Shown: positions 9,587-18,990 of the stretch, piece after piece
Numbering within the stretch: the stretch's first letter is position 1
Layout: every line of letters begins with the position of its first letter
From: Mastigocoleus testarum BC008
Lineage (GTDB): Bacteria; Cyanobacteriota; Cyanobacteriia; Cyanobacteriales; Nostocaceae
Direction: 5' to 3'
Assembly: GCF_001456025.1 (NCBI RefSeq)
Contig: NZ_LMTZ01000107.1
Span: 1 to 64,000 of the forward strand
Length of the DNA stretch: 64,000 nt
Made by a program: the position numbers and the translations under genes
Notes under the pieces: generated by a model
The model's database searches: none
Told to the model about the DNA's origin: nothing
Seen by the model: the letters and a program-made list of their open reading frames with translations, nothing else

Positions 9587-12500
9587 TTAAACTCTCATTA
9601 AAATAGCAGCTAATGAAACCTTTAAACTTGTTGCTTTAATACCATAGTTTGGAAGCAAGCTAAGTTTGTCAGTATCTCGCACTAATTGAACTATAAAATT
9701 TTTATCATCTAAATTATTTTGAGTACCTTCTGTGTATTCTCTTAGTAGTTTTTGAACTTGTTTTATATCTTTGTGGGAACTAAGTTTTTTGATACTATCT
9801 TTAACTTCTGTCGCTTTTAATCCTTCTGGGAGAGCATCCAATCTCTTCAGCCGTTTTTTGATTGAGTTGATACGTTCTGAGGTCATATTAACATTTTCTA
9901 ATATCTCTTCTTGTTTTAGTTCTGCTGTCAACTTTCTTTTAACTTCAATTAATTGTTTGTAGAGTTTATCCACATTTTTCATGAGATATTTGGTAGAGAA
10001 TACATCACCTGCATCTCGTGTTTTGAAAGCTGTAGCGATCGCTATTCCGTAACCATCTTTTTCTGCGGTTTGGTCGTTCCAAAAGATTGTTTGGGTTTGA
10101 TTTGGAATTGCTTCTCCATTAGGTCCAAAATATTCTAGCGTTAATGCGAGTAATCCTGACGGTTCTTCTTTTTCTCCGTTGTGACGACCTAATGTAATCG
10201 GATTTGCTTGATAGTCTTCTCCCAATTCTTTGAGTAGTTTACTTAATTCTTCTGCGTATAAAACTTCATTTTGAGTGTAGAGGTCGCTGCTAGTTTCTTG
10301 TTTTGTATAAGCTTCTTCTTGAAGGTTATTTTGCTCTAGTTTTCTGGCTTTAACTAAGCTGTTAAGAAAGTTAATATATCCGGGTAGGACTTCATCATCA
10401 AATAAAGTATCGCCATATATGGAAGCTCCCAAGTTATCAACTTTAGTTACTATGGATATCTTTCCATCTTGCTGGTTTAATTCACCTACCAATTTTTTAT
10501 TAAGGTTAGCAAGTCGAGAAGCTTGTCTTAATAATTGGTTTTCACTGTTAGCGTAATAGATATAAATGTTTTCGGTATGATGCTGTTTGGGGCGATCAAT
10601 TCTACCTATTCGCTGTTCTAGAATCATTGGGTTCCAAGGGAGGTCGATATTAATCAGATAGTCTGCGTCTTGGAGATTTTGACCTACTGATAGAGTTTCT
10701 GAACCAATTAAAACTGATATTTGTTCTGTTATATTGGGTCGTTGTTCTGGTTTTTTACAATTGGCTACAGGTGCAAATAATTGAAAAACCTCGTTACGTT
10801 TTACACCTGTTCTATGTCTATCGTCTTTGTAAATATTATGTGGTTTAAATATCTTTGGAGTTGTTGAATTATTTGGGTAGTAATATTTAGTTGCACCAAT
10901 TGCGATCGCAATACCTTTATCACTAATAATACTATCTCGGGTCATGTAGTGATAATAATCGATGACTGTATCGCTGAAGGTAGAGATTAAAAGTACTTTG
11001 TGACCTTTAGCAATCAGTTCTTTAACTTTATTGGTAACTTCTTCTCGCTTATGGTCGCGGACAAACTCACCTGACAACAGGTTTTGAATTTGTTCTAGTT
11101 TTTGCAGGTCGTCTTCACAATCTGCCAGAATTTTATGATAAATTCTTTGTGCTTCTGTTTTATTTTGATGTAATTTATCGATAACTGTGTCGATCGCACT
11201 CAGGAGTTTTTGGCGTTTTTGTTGTCTTTCTTGATTATTTTCTTCTTCTTCCTCTTCTTCCTCATAGTCTTCGTCCCACACCTCTTTGTCATCAAGGTCT
11301 AAAAAATTATTTTGATTGGTTTTATTTTCTGACTGAAAACGATAGTGAATCAATAAAAATTCTTTTAACCCATCTGCATCTGGTGAAACAGCTTCTAAGC
11401 GTTGTTGGAGTTGACGAATTTTATCCCCAAAGGTTTTGATTGTACGTCTTAGTGCATACATACTAGATTCCGCCCGTTGTAGGAAGAATCGGCGCTGGTT
11501 ACCGAGCAAACTACGTTGTTCTACGTTACTTGTCAGGTAGCGAATGGGATCGGAAAAGGGAATATATAAGTTGTCTTCAAACTGGGTAAAAATTTGGTCT
11601 AGAGCTTGTTCTGTAGTAGGTTCAAATTGTACGGGTAGCCATTGAGCGACTCGTTTAGCATATAAATTCAGGTCTGGGGTAGCATCCCGCAGTATTTTAC
11701 GGGTACGTTGTAGAAACAGTTCTCGGTAAGTACGACGGAATAATTCTGTGTTGTCAGTAAAATTTTCGATACCAGTTTCTCGATTTTGAAACCATGCTAC
11801 TAATTCATGCTGAAAACCTAATTCCTTAAAACCTTGTGGACGATTGAGGAAAGGAGAAAGAATATTGTAAATATCTTCTCGTCGATTATTCCAGGGGGTA
11901 GCGGTTAAAAGTAAAAAATGTCGTTGTTTTCCTACTTTTTTATCTTGTTCTTGAACTTGCAAGCAGGTTTTATGAATGCGATTCCTATAATTGCGGATAC
12001 CTTCGTGTGCTTCGTCGATAATTACTAAGTCGGGACCACCGTAACGATTGAAGTCGGTCAGAAAGTTATTACCTTTGCGACTCATCAGGTTTTTGTTGTA
12101 GAGTTCGTAGTCATTCGACTTAAAATCTAATTCTGCCATTTCTCGCTCCCAGTTAGGAAACAGTTTTTTGGCGGCTATGATGGCGATTTTAGCAGTGGTG
12201 TTATCTTGCTGGTATAATTTAGCAACTGTCGCTGCAAGTCTAGTTTTACCAAGCCCTACAGCGTCAGCGCAGACTGCAACGCCAAACCCTTGCATTACCC
12301 GCAGACAATGTTGTGCGCCGGATTTTTGATGTTCAAATAAGATATTTTGGTAAACTAGCCGATCTAGTAGATCGCTACTTTCTACTTGGAATTGATGGGG
12401 ACGTTGCTGTGCTAACCAATACTGAAAATCTTTTGGTGTGCCGTGTTTACCTGCGAGTATAATTTCTACGGCTTGTTTAAATCCGGGAATTTCTGGGTAT

Positions 12501-13822
12501 TCAGGAATTTTTAAAGATTTACTGACGGAAACTGGTTTCTTTGGGGATGTGTTGTAAGAACCCGTTTTGGTTTTGACTCGAAAATTATTAAGTTTAGTTG
12601 GTGGGCGATCGGGATGTACTTTAATTTTACCGACGATGGATTCAGGTTTTTTGCGATCAATATCAACTTTTACCAGCTCGTCATCTTTAACTTGAATCTC
12701 TTCTACCTTATCTAAGTTTGTACCCGTTATTTCTACTGTGGTGGTTTCTCCTGGAGTTAATCGATCAGGATTAACAGATTCTATTGTGGGTTGTTTAGCT
12801 TGGAAGCGTCGAGAACGTTCTTTTAGTACTTGCTGTAAAAAGTCTTGGCTGATATCAAATGTAATATCTTTTCGCTGCCATTCAGCATCAAATTGGCGAA
12901 TACTATTATTAATTGCTTCTGAGTCTAGAGATTCCCAAGAGTAGAAAAATGTAACGCTTTCTGCATTTCTAGAATGGGCTGCGACGGTGAAATTATCCGA
13001 ACCTTCATGCAGAATATGATTTTCTAGATCATCTGTAAAAATACCAGTTTTCTTGTGATAAATTGCTCGTCCCGAATCCATTTTCACGAGCTTTATTCGT
13101 AAAAATCCTAGACGTACCAGTTCCGCCATAATTTCTGTACCGGAAAAGGCATTATCTGACAAACCTTGGAGGAATTTCTCTAGAGTTCGTTGGGTAAATT
13201 CGGCACGATAGTAGGGGTTTTGTAGTTTTTCTAGCTCTTTAATATCTCTTTTTTTAGTAAACCCCATCCAATCCATTAACAGGCGAATTTGACTTCCCGT
13301 TTGTACAATTTGTTGTAAGGGCTGTTGATAAAGTTTGAGAATATCGCTATCAAAATAGCCAGTGGAACGACGATAGATTTTAGCGCGTTCTAAAATATTA
13401 GAAATTAAAGGATGATATTTATCTAGCTCATCTGGTAAATTGAATTTACGACGGCAACCTTTAAGTTCTCGAAAATTATTTTTTAGTAATGATTTTTCTT
13501 GAGTAACACTTTCTTTTTTAAGGAATTTTTCAATAATATCTAACTTGCTAGTTCTTAATAAAGTTACGCTAGGTAAATTTCCTTCTTGAAGGGGAGTATA
13601 TTCAAAAATATTAGCGTTTTTAGGGTCGAGCCGCAGCAATTTTTCTGGAGCGTGTTTATCACCAATACCTAAAAAAGTGATGAAGTTATGCAGCAGATTG
13701 TCAGCATCCCGATGCTTGAAAACTAGCCAATATTGATTATCAACGCCTTTGATAGGGTTTCCTTGTGGTAGGTAATATGGGCGTTGATTGCGGATAATAT
13801 CTTCTATGGCTTGTTCAAGCAT
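9587..13822 (-). CDS. PLD-domain/TIG-like/SNF2-family helicase
   Basis: Large single-polypeptide nuclease-like helicase of 1411 residues. Residues ~130-320 resemble a phospholipase-D superfamily domain, with an HKKTGIF segment followed by HEGSDNFTVAAHSRN. Residues ~345-425 look like an IPT/TIG immunoglobulin-like module (SVNPDRLTPGETTTVEITG). The SF2/SNF2 core follows: Walker A AVGLGKTR (~520), DEAH box IIDEAHEG (~604), TATPWNN (~640), an acidic linker of Glu residues (~850), and the helicase C-terminal part with ETLSVGQNLQ and EQRIGRIDRP (~1040-1077). Such PLD-helicase proteins occur in genome islands, and several anti-phage systems pair PLD nucleases with helicases. A defence or DNA-repair role is inference. 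No obvious partner gene remains on the upstream side, where an IS630 element and a truncated DUF5615-like gene lie. Confidence 0.85.
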   Translation of the reverse strand: MLEQAIEDIIRNQRPYYLPQGNPIKGVDNQYWLVFKHRDADNLLHNFITFLGIGDKHAPEKLLRLDPKNANIFEYTPLQEGNLPSVTLLRTSKLDIIEKFLKKESVTQEKSLLKNNFRELKGCRRKFNLPDELDKYHPLISNILERAKIYRRSTGYFDSDILKLYQQPLQQIVQTGSQIRLLMDWMGFTKKRDIKELEKLQNPYYRAEFTQRTLEKFLQGLSDNAFSGTEIMAELVRLGFLRIKLVKMDSGRAIYHKKTGIFTDDLENHILHEGSDNFTVAAHSRNAESVTFFYSWESLDSEAINNSIRQFDAEWQRKDITFDISQDFLQQVLKERSRRFQAKQPTIESVNPDRLTPGETTTVEITGTNLDKVEEIQVKDDELVKVDIDRKKPESIVGKIKVHPDRPPTKLNNFRVKTKTGSYNTSPKKPVSVSKSLKIPEYPEIPGFKQAVEIILAGKHGTPKDFQYWLAQQRPHQFQVESSDLLDRLVYQNILFEHQKSGAQHCLRVMQGFGVAVCADAVGLGKTRLAATVAKLYQQDNTTAKIAIIAAKKLFPNWEREMAELDFKSNDYELYNKNLMSRKGNNFLTDFNRYGGPDLVIIDEAHEGIRNYRNRIHKTCLQVQEQDKKVGKQRHFLLLTATPWNNRREDIYNILSPFLNRPQGFKELGFQHELVAWFQNRETGIENFTDNTELFRRTYRELFLQRTRKILRDATPDLNLYAKRVAQWLPVQFEPTTEQALDQIFTQFEDNLYIPFSDPIRYLTSNVEQRSLLGNQRRFFLQRAESSMYALRRTIKTFGDKIRQLQQRLEAVSPDADGLKEFLLIHYRFQSENKTNQNNFLDLDDKEVWDEDYEEEEEEEENNQERQQKRQKLLSAIDTVIDKLHQNKTEAQRIYHKILADCEDDLQKLEQIQNLLSGEFVRDHKREEVTNKVKELIAKGHKVLLISTFSDTVIDYYHYMTRDSIISDKGIAIAIGATKYYYPNNSTTPKIFKPHNIYKDDRHRTGVKRNEVFQLFAPVANCKKPEQRPNITEQISVLIGSETLSVGQNLQDADYLINIDLPWNPMILEQRIGRIDRPKQHHTENIYIYYANSENQLLRQASRLANLNKKLVGELNQQDGKISIVTKVDNLGASIYGDTLFDDEVLPGYINFLNSLVKARKLEQNNLQEEAYTKQETSSDLYTQNEVLYAEELSKLLKELGEDYQANPITLGRHNGEKEEPSGLLALTLEYFGPNGEAIPNQTQTIFWNDQTAEKDGYGIAIATAFKTRDAGDVFSTKYLMKNVDKLYKQLIEVKRKLTAELKQEEILENVNMTSERINSIKKRLKRLDALPEGLKATEVKDSIKKLSSHKDIKQVQKLLREYTEGTQNNLDDKNFIVQLVRDTDKLSLLPNYGIKATSLKVSLAAILMRV

Positions 13823-13884
13823 TTGGGAATTTTAGATATTGGGTTTTAGATTATGAATTTTAAGTTACAAATATAACAGTTAAT

Positions 13885-14051
13885 TCATTTTGATTCACGT
13901 CTAATTGGTAAAATCCGCACTCGAGACGTAGCTTGGTCAATAGTAACTAAAGCACCATTATTTAATTGTGTTTCAAACTGCTTAAGGGCTGAAATAACTA
14001 GATTTTCGATACTGACAGGCAAAACATCTTGAGTACGAACCTGAATGACAC
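13885..14051 (-). pseudogene. C-terminal remnant of a DUF5615 (PIN-like) protein
   Basis: The minus strand encodes about 55 residues containing VIQVRTQDVLP, NNGALVTID and RVRILPIRR before a TGA at 13885-13887. This pattern matches my recollection of the C-terminus of DUF5615 PIN-like toxin-type proteins. The frame runs straight into the left end of the IS630 element. On the far side of the element only a few residues (TGD) continue in frame before a stop, so the 5' part is missing. The gene was probably broken by the insertion and has since decayed. It would have been the upstream neighbour of the helicase gene, on the same strand. Confidence 0.55.
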
Positions 14052-14132
14052 TAGTAGTCTACCAAGTCAACTTTGCCTGGTAATAGCGGATGCTGATAAA
14101 CTACTTAAAAACATAGAGTTCAGGGCAGCATC

Positions 14133-15267
14133 ATGGCGAAAAAATACATCGTGGATTTAAGCGAAGAAGAGTTATCATACTTACAATCGGTAACTAGAAA
14201 AGGTAAGCACAAAGCAAGAACTATTACCCGAGCCAAAATTCTTATTATGGCGAATGAAGGATGTTTAGATGCAGCGATCGCTTCAAATCTAAGAGTCAAT
14301 GTTTCAACCGTTGAGCGAACCCGTGAAAAATTCGTAGTGGGGGGATTAGAATATGCGATAAAAGACCGTCCACACCCACGGAAACCTCGCAAACTTGATG
14401 GCAAGCCAGAAGCATTTTTGATAGCCACAGCTTGTTCTACTCCACCAGGAGGACGTACTCGTTGGACGATGCAGCTTTTAGCAGATCAACTTGTAAGTCT
14501 TGGTATGGTAGACTCAGTTTCTGACGAAACAGTGCGTCAAACCCTAAAAAAAACGAGGTAAAACCTTGGTTAAGGGAACAGTGGTGTATTTCTGAAGTCA
14601 ACTCGGAGTACATCTTAAGGATGGAAGATGTGTTGGATTTATACAATGAGCCTTACGACCCAAAACGTCCAGTAATTTGCTTTGATGAGACTCCATATCA
14701 ACTGATAGAAGAAGTTAGAACGCCGTTACCTCCAGAACCAGACCAACCGGAACGTTATGACTTTGAGTATAAAAGAAACGGTAACGTTAACTTATTTGCA
14801 TATTTTCAACCATTAGTAGGTTGGCGACATATTGAAGTTACCCAGCGGCGCACGTTCGTGGCGCATGCCGCGCGTCTTCCAAAGTAGATTTTGCAAAGCA
14901 AATGAAGAATTTAGTTGATATTTACTGTCCAGAGGCTGAAGTAATTCGTTTGGTTGTTGATAATTTAAATATACATAATCGGGCCGCATTATATGAAGTT
15001 TTTGAGCCACAAGAGGCACGCCGAATAATACAAAAATTAGAGTTTCATTACACACCAAAACATGCTTCTTGGTTAAATCAAGTAGAAATTGAACTATCAG
15101 TTTTGTCTCGTCAGTGCTTAGAGCGAAGAATTCCAAAAGTACAAATATTAAAATCTGAAATTGCTGCTTGGGAGAAACGACGCAATGAAGAACGCGCAAC
15201 TGTAAACTGGCGCTTTAAAACTACGGATGCCAGAAATAAATTTGAACGGTTTTATCCTGCTATTTAA
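14133..15267 (+). pseudogene. IS630 transposase, one natural and one disruptive frameshift
   Basis: DDE transposase in three frames. The first (14133-14561) gives the helix-turn-helix region and ends at a run of eight A residues (CTAAAAAAAACGAG). Slipping back one base there continues as KKNEVKPW, the usual IS630 arrangement, so this shift is probably programmed. The second frame carries the first catalytic Asp in VICFDETPYQL and ends at 14887. The third carries the second Asp in VVDNLNIHN and the Glu in SWLNQVEIE. Between frames two and three a 26-bp GC-rich segment (14854-14879) interrupts what would read QRRTKVDFAKQM. This insertion shifts the frame and should inactivate the protein. Confidence 0.85.
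14854..14879. repeat. 26-bp GC-rich dispersed repeat inserted in transposase
   Basis: The segment GTTCGTGGCGCATGCCGCGC plus GTCTTC stands out by base composition. Removing it restores the conserved RRTKVDFAKQM reading frame exactly. It resembles other GC-rich short repeats in this window, for example near 17757, 25800 and 45070. Confidence 0.65.
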
Positions 15268-15536
15268 CCCCGCAAAGTTTGCTTGGCGAACTACTAGTAT
15301 CACCGGTTACGGATTAATTAGTGAGAAAAAGCGGACGTTGTCACCAAATCATATCAAATCAAGATTATGCTCGGAAAAAATTTGTAGATGGTTAAAGAAA
15401 GCAATGATAATTTTTGTATACATCAGATACCTAACACTCATTGATATCTAATTGTTTGTAGTGTTGCTCGATCACTTCGTGCATTAATTGGAGTTAAAGC
15501 TAGAGCGATAAAAAAGGGAAAACAAAACCCAAAAAA

Positions 15537-17609
15537 CTATGCAGGAAGCCCTAAAGCTTTCAATATTAGCGGTAACAGTTTATTACATGCTTCCACAACC
15601 TTAGCCGTATCAGGAAGACTCTTTAAGGTTGCATCAAACATTTTCATTGCTTTGCGTGCTAGTCCTTGTTTTCTCGTCGGTTCGTCCACTTGCTTAGCTT
15701 CTGCGAGAGCTTGAACTTGCTCTAGTAAATCAGCTTTATCTGGATCGAGTAACTCACCATCATTTTGAATCACTTCTTGAAGCTGAAGCAAAAGTTCTTT
15801 CAAGTTGGGTTGCTCGGATTCAGATTTATCTGGTAATTGATTAATTGCATTACTAACATTACCGCTAATTGTTCCTAAGTTCATTACCCCGCTTAAATCA
15901 CCACCAACTAGACTACTGATATCGTTGATGTTTCCATCTGCGTTAATATTGATTCCTCTATTTTCGGTCACAACCATTTCTCCTTGAATCACTTGAATAG
16001 TTTCTGTCTGAACTGTTCTTGTCTGAATAAACTTCTCAATCGTACCTTTGAGAGTGCTAATCTCAGCATCTTGTTGAGCTAGTCTTAATTGAACTGCGAT
16101 CGGTAACTCTTTTTTTATCCGACCATAATTGGCAAAATATTCATTACTCAACTCAGACTTATTTGCTCCAGGTCTAGTTTTAAACCTCAGATTCAAGCCA
16201 TTGTGACCTCGTCGTTCCATTGCTACAAACTCTAGTTCTTCTTCCGGATGGTTGTCTGACAAATTTTTCAAAGCAATGGAAATTGCACGGGGGTCTACAT
16301 CTTGACTGTGGTAGAGATCGAGAGTATCGAAGTAAGGTTTGATAAAATCAACAAACTCTCCATCAGCAAAAGTTTCCCGAAGATTATCAGGTTTTCTTAA
16401 TGGATTTGGGTCGTCTTTTGTTGGTAAGCGCATGAAAACATATTCACAACGAACGCTCTCCAAGTTGGTAGTACTTGTAATTCCCCAATCCTCAATGTAA
16501 GCTCCTGTGAGTATTGCTCCTGTGAGGTCTGCACCATCCAGTTGTGTTTGCTTCAAGATACCTCTAGACAAATCAGCATTTCGTAAAATGGAGTGATTAA
16601 GGTTTGTTCCAATAAAACTAGCATCTTGCAAATTTGCGTCTTTTAGATTGACTCCTTCCATATTCAATCCGTCAAATTTTTGGTCTTGTCCTTGAAGAGT
16701 TGTGACTAATTTACGGATTTGATAATTTGCAAGATAAGTTGTTCCTAAACGGGAAAATTCTAAACCTTTTACATTATGCCAAAACGTTCGTGTTAAATTT
16801 GCATCACGAAAATCTGTATGTTTGAGAATAGAATCAGAAAAATTTGCATCGGTGAGGTTTGCACATCGAAATGAAGTTCCTCCAATTGCAGTCAAATTAA
16901 TTGCCAATTTTGCAATTCCTGGGAATTTACTGTTGGATTTAAATACATTCAAACCGATAGATATTGCAGTTAATAAAATACTTATAGCTATGACAAAATC
17001 TAACCAGTCAGGTATTAAAATATTTAATTGATTAACCAGTATCAGAGCACTTATTACACCTATTAGAGCAGATAAAACCCCACTAATTAATATTCTTTTA
17101 GATAAAGTTTGACATGCAGAAATTGTGATACTGCTTAACCAAAGTGATAGAACTTCAGTAGTTACTGTGGCAGGGATATAGAGAAATGAATTAATAATCG
17201 AAGGGACATTAGAAAACAAAATTATGATGCCAGAGATAGCCAATGTTGCTAAACTTAATACCAAAAATACTGAGAAACCTCGTTTAAAAGTAATCACAAG
17301 TCCAAAAAGACTTAAAAATACAATTGCAATACCAAGAAGGAAAGAATCAGTTTTTGGATTAAGCAAGCCTGTAGAAAAAATAGCTGCTAATGCTGCCAAA
17401 AATCCAGAAAAACTTAGTAATACAAATAAAGTTAATGTTTTAACTGTCACTTGAATTAACGGTAATCCTGCATGACATCCAACAAAAACTTTTTGAGATA
17501 AGTTAGCATTTTTCCAACTAACTCCACATATATTAGTGTCTTGATAAGTACTTTCAAAGAAGCTATGTTGAAATTTGAAAAACTGTTTAATAAGTTTTTT
17601 CCCGTACAT
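15537..17609 (-). CDS. Pentapeptide-repeat membrane protein
   Basis: 690-residue protein of unknown specific function. About six hydrophobic segments between residues ~55 and 225 predict a polytopic membrane domain. Pentapeptide-like repeats of the A(D/N)LXX type occur on both sides of it (CGVSWKNANLS near the start, then RCANLTDANFS near 250 and MEGVNLKDANLQDASF to DGADLTGAILTGAY around 320-370). A soluble region follows, with a helical stretch, a short beta-like segment (MVVTENRGININADGNIND) and an acidic helical tail ending in LLPLILKALGLPA. Similar C-terminal tails occur in other cyanobacterial signalling proteins, in my recollection. No operon partner is evident. The start at 17609 (MYGKKL) is the only good one. 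Confidence 0.8.
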   Translation of the reverse strand: MYGKKLIKQFFKFQHSFFESTYQDTNICGVSWKNANLSQKVFVGCHAGLPLIQVTVKTLTLFVLLSFSGFLAALAAIFSTGLLNPKTDSFLLGIAIVFLSLFGLVITFKRGFSVFLVLSLATLAISGIIILFSNVPSIINSFLYIPATVTTEVLSLWLSSITISACQTLSKRILISGVLSALIGVISALILVNQLNILIPDWLDFVIAISILLTAISIGLNVFKSNSKFPGIAKLAINLTAIGGTSFRCANLTDANFSDSILKHTDFRDANLTRTFWHNVKGLEFSRLGTTYLANYQIRKLVTTLQGQDQKFDGLNMEGVNLKDANLQDASFIGTNLNHSILRNADLSRGILKQTQLDGADLTGAILTGAYIEDWGITSTTNLESVRCEYVFMRLPTKDDPNPLRKPDNLRETFADGEFVDFIKPYFDTLDLYHSQDVDPRAISIALKNLSDNHPEEELEFVAMERRGHNGLNLRFKTRPGANKSELSNEYFANYGRIKKELPIAVQLRLAQQDAEISTLKGTIEKFIQTRTVQTETIQVIQGEMVVTENRGININADGNINDISSLVGGDLSGVMNLGTISGNVSNAINQLPDKSESEQPNLKELLLQLQEVIQNDGELLDPDKADLLEQVQALAEAKQVDEPTRKQGLARKAMKMFDATLKSLPDTAKVVEACNKLLPLILKALGLPA

Positions 17610-18034
17610 AGGGTCTACTTAATAAAAATAAAATTAAAATTTTTGATTCAAAGCTCCTAAAATATAGCCAGAACTTACACAACGAAGATTTGTCATTGTG
17701 ACCGAAATGGATTTCAGGGAAGCAACCCAGAGTTTTATGAGCGCCGAGTCCTAACAGACATGCTCCGCGAATGCTATCCCTCTTAATGACGTAATTATGT
17801 AGATTTTGCGTAAGTCCTAATAGCTTTCAAATGTCTTGAATTGTATTAAAAAGTACCTTTATTAAGGTTGATGAACTATATTTTTTACCTCTAAACTAGC
17901 ATCAACTATCTCTAATCTTAATTAATAAGTTGATTGGATACATATCGGTAACTTTGAAATATTTGTACAATATAAGTTACTCAAGAGTTATACTTATAAC
18001 ATATTACACACTAATTTAGTTTGAAAAGTGTAAG
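17610..18034. other. Spacer with MITE-like element
   Basis: No gene seen. It contains the imperfect inverted-repeat element at 17670-17818; the rest is AT-rich and featureless. Confidence 0.5.
17670..17818. mobile_element. MITE-like element with degenerate inverted ends
   Basis: The left end reads AGAACTTACACAACGAAGAT and the reverse complement of the right end reads AGGACTTACGCAAAATCTAC. The shared pattern AGNACTTACNCAA resembles ends of cyanobacterial insertion sequences. About 149 bp with no coding capacity. A GC-rich dispersed repeat (ACATGCTCCGCGAATGCTAT) sits inside. Confidence 0.45.
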
Positions 18035-18346
18035 TCAAGGTAAAATATCGTCTGTTTCCTGTTTGCGAGGTGCAGGTGGTAACTTGTTGGGCTGGAAACA
18101 ACATCCTAAAATACACTTACAATTTGTTGAATCGTGTTGACATCTTCGGGGACACCAATCATTTAAACGGATTAAAGCATTACCAATATCTGAAAGGCTG
18201 TGGTGTTTGATCAATTCATTAACAGATAAATCTTCTCCATCCAGTAGTTTTGTTGTTATATCATCAGCTAAATTCATTCCCAATATTTCATTTAGATTTT
18301 TACAAAAAGCATCTCGATCATTTAATGAATTATCTTCGTCAAACAT
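18035..18346 (-). CDS. Small Cys-rich protein of unknown function
   Basis: 103 residues. The first ~65 are acidic, predicted helical and free of Cys apart from one (AFCKNL). The C-terminal third packs six Cys into about 18 residues (CPRRC, CKC, GCC), followed by a Pro- and Lys-rich tail. The two-part layout, a helical leader-like half and a Cys-cluster half, could be a metal-binding protein or a peptide precursor. No modifying enzyme or exporter is adjacent, so I assign no function. It is isolated between long AT-rich spacers. Confidence 0.55.
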   Translation of the reverse strand: MFDEDNSLNDRDAFCKNLNEILGMNLADDITTKLLDGEDLSVNELIKHHSLSDIGNALIRLNDWCPRRCQHDSTNCKCILGCCFQPNKLPPAPRKQETDDILP

Positions 18347-18990
18347 ATGAAACGATTCCTTCTTTTATAGAATGCAGATTGAGTACTTGATGCATAATCT
18401 TCCAAGCACAGTTTATGCTTGTCTCAAAAAACTATATCTTCACTGCCAAATCTACTGGATATTGACGACCATAGTTTAGAAACTTGTCCATCATAAATAA
18501 CTGGCAAGTCAAAGCTTTTGAAGTTATTGTTTGTATCTATTTTCTAATCTTAGAGATAGAGAATATATCTCAGATGAGGCTGACCCACTAATAAAATTTT
18601 GTATAATTTATTTGTGAGTATCATTCATCTGGTGTATACAACTCTATATACTGTACAAAATTAAAAGTCAAGTTAAATAAGTTACATTTTGTTCCTGTGA
18701 CTCCATAGTGATATTAAGACATTTAAGCTAATACTGAGTATTAAAAAATATCAATTTTTATTTGTACAATATATTAATTTTTTAGGAGTATTACTTTTTA
18801 TTTTCAAGCTATTATTTATAATTTCAAGCTTTTCATATATTTTTCCTAAAAAATTTTTAAATTATCTCTATTGGGAGATATTTTGCTTTGTCGTGTTGTT
18901 AACATGTTATTTACCAATCTATCATTCTGCAACAATAGTTCAATTAATAGTATTAAGTGCTTGATATTAGCAGTTTGCAGGTAATAATTT
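18347..18990. other. AT-rich spacer, nothing recognised
   Basis: About 640 bases of strongly AT-rich sequence. I see no gene, RNA or clear repeat in it. Confidence 0.5.

Larger units (their letters stand above)
14054..15294 (+). mobile_element. IS630-family insertion sequence
   Basis: Element of about 1241 bp. The ends match as inverted repeats of ~30 bp: left GTAGTCTACCAAGTCAACTT and right, reversed, GTAGTTCGCCAAGCAAACTT. Each end lies in CTAG, with a TA on each side (14052-14053 and 15295-15296), the standard IS630 target duplication. It carries one transposase in three reading frames and interrupts a DUF5615-like gene remnant. Confidence 0.9.

Noticed and set aside
15227..15451. 74-codon frame crossing the right end of the IS630 element
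   Set aside because: It begins inside the element in a different frame from the transposase and continues into flanking DNA; it appears accidental.
18035..18346. Calling the Cys-rich protein a Nif11-type peptide precursor
   Set aside because: The leader lacks the Nif11 pattern and the double-glycine site, and no maturation genes are nearby.
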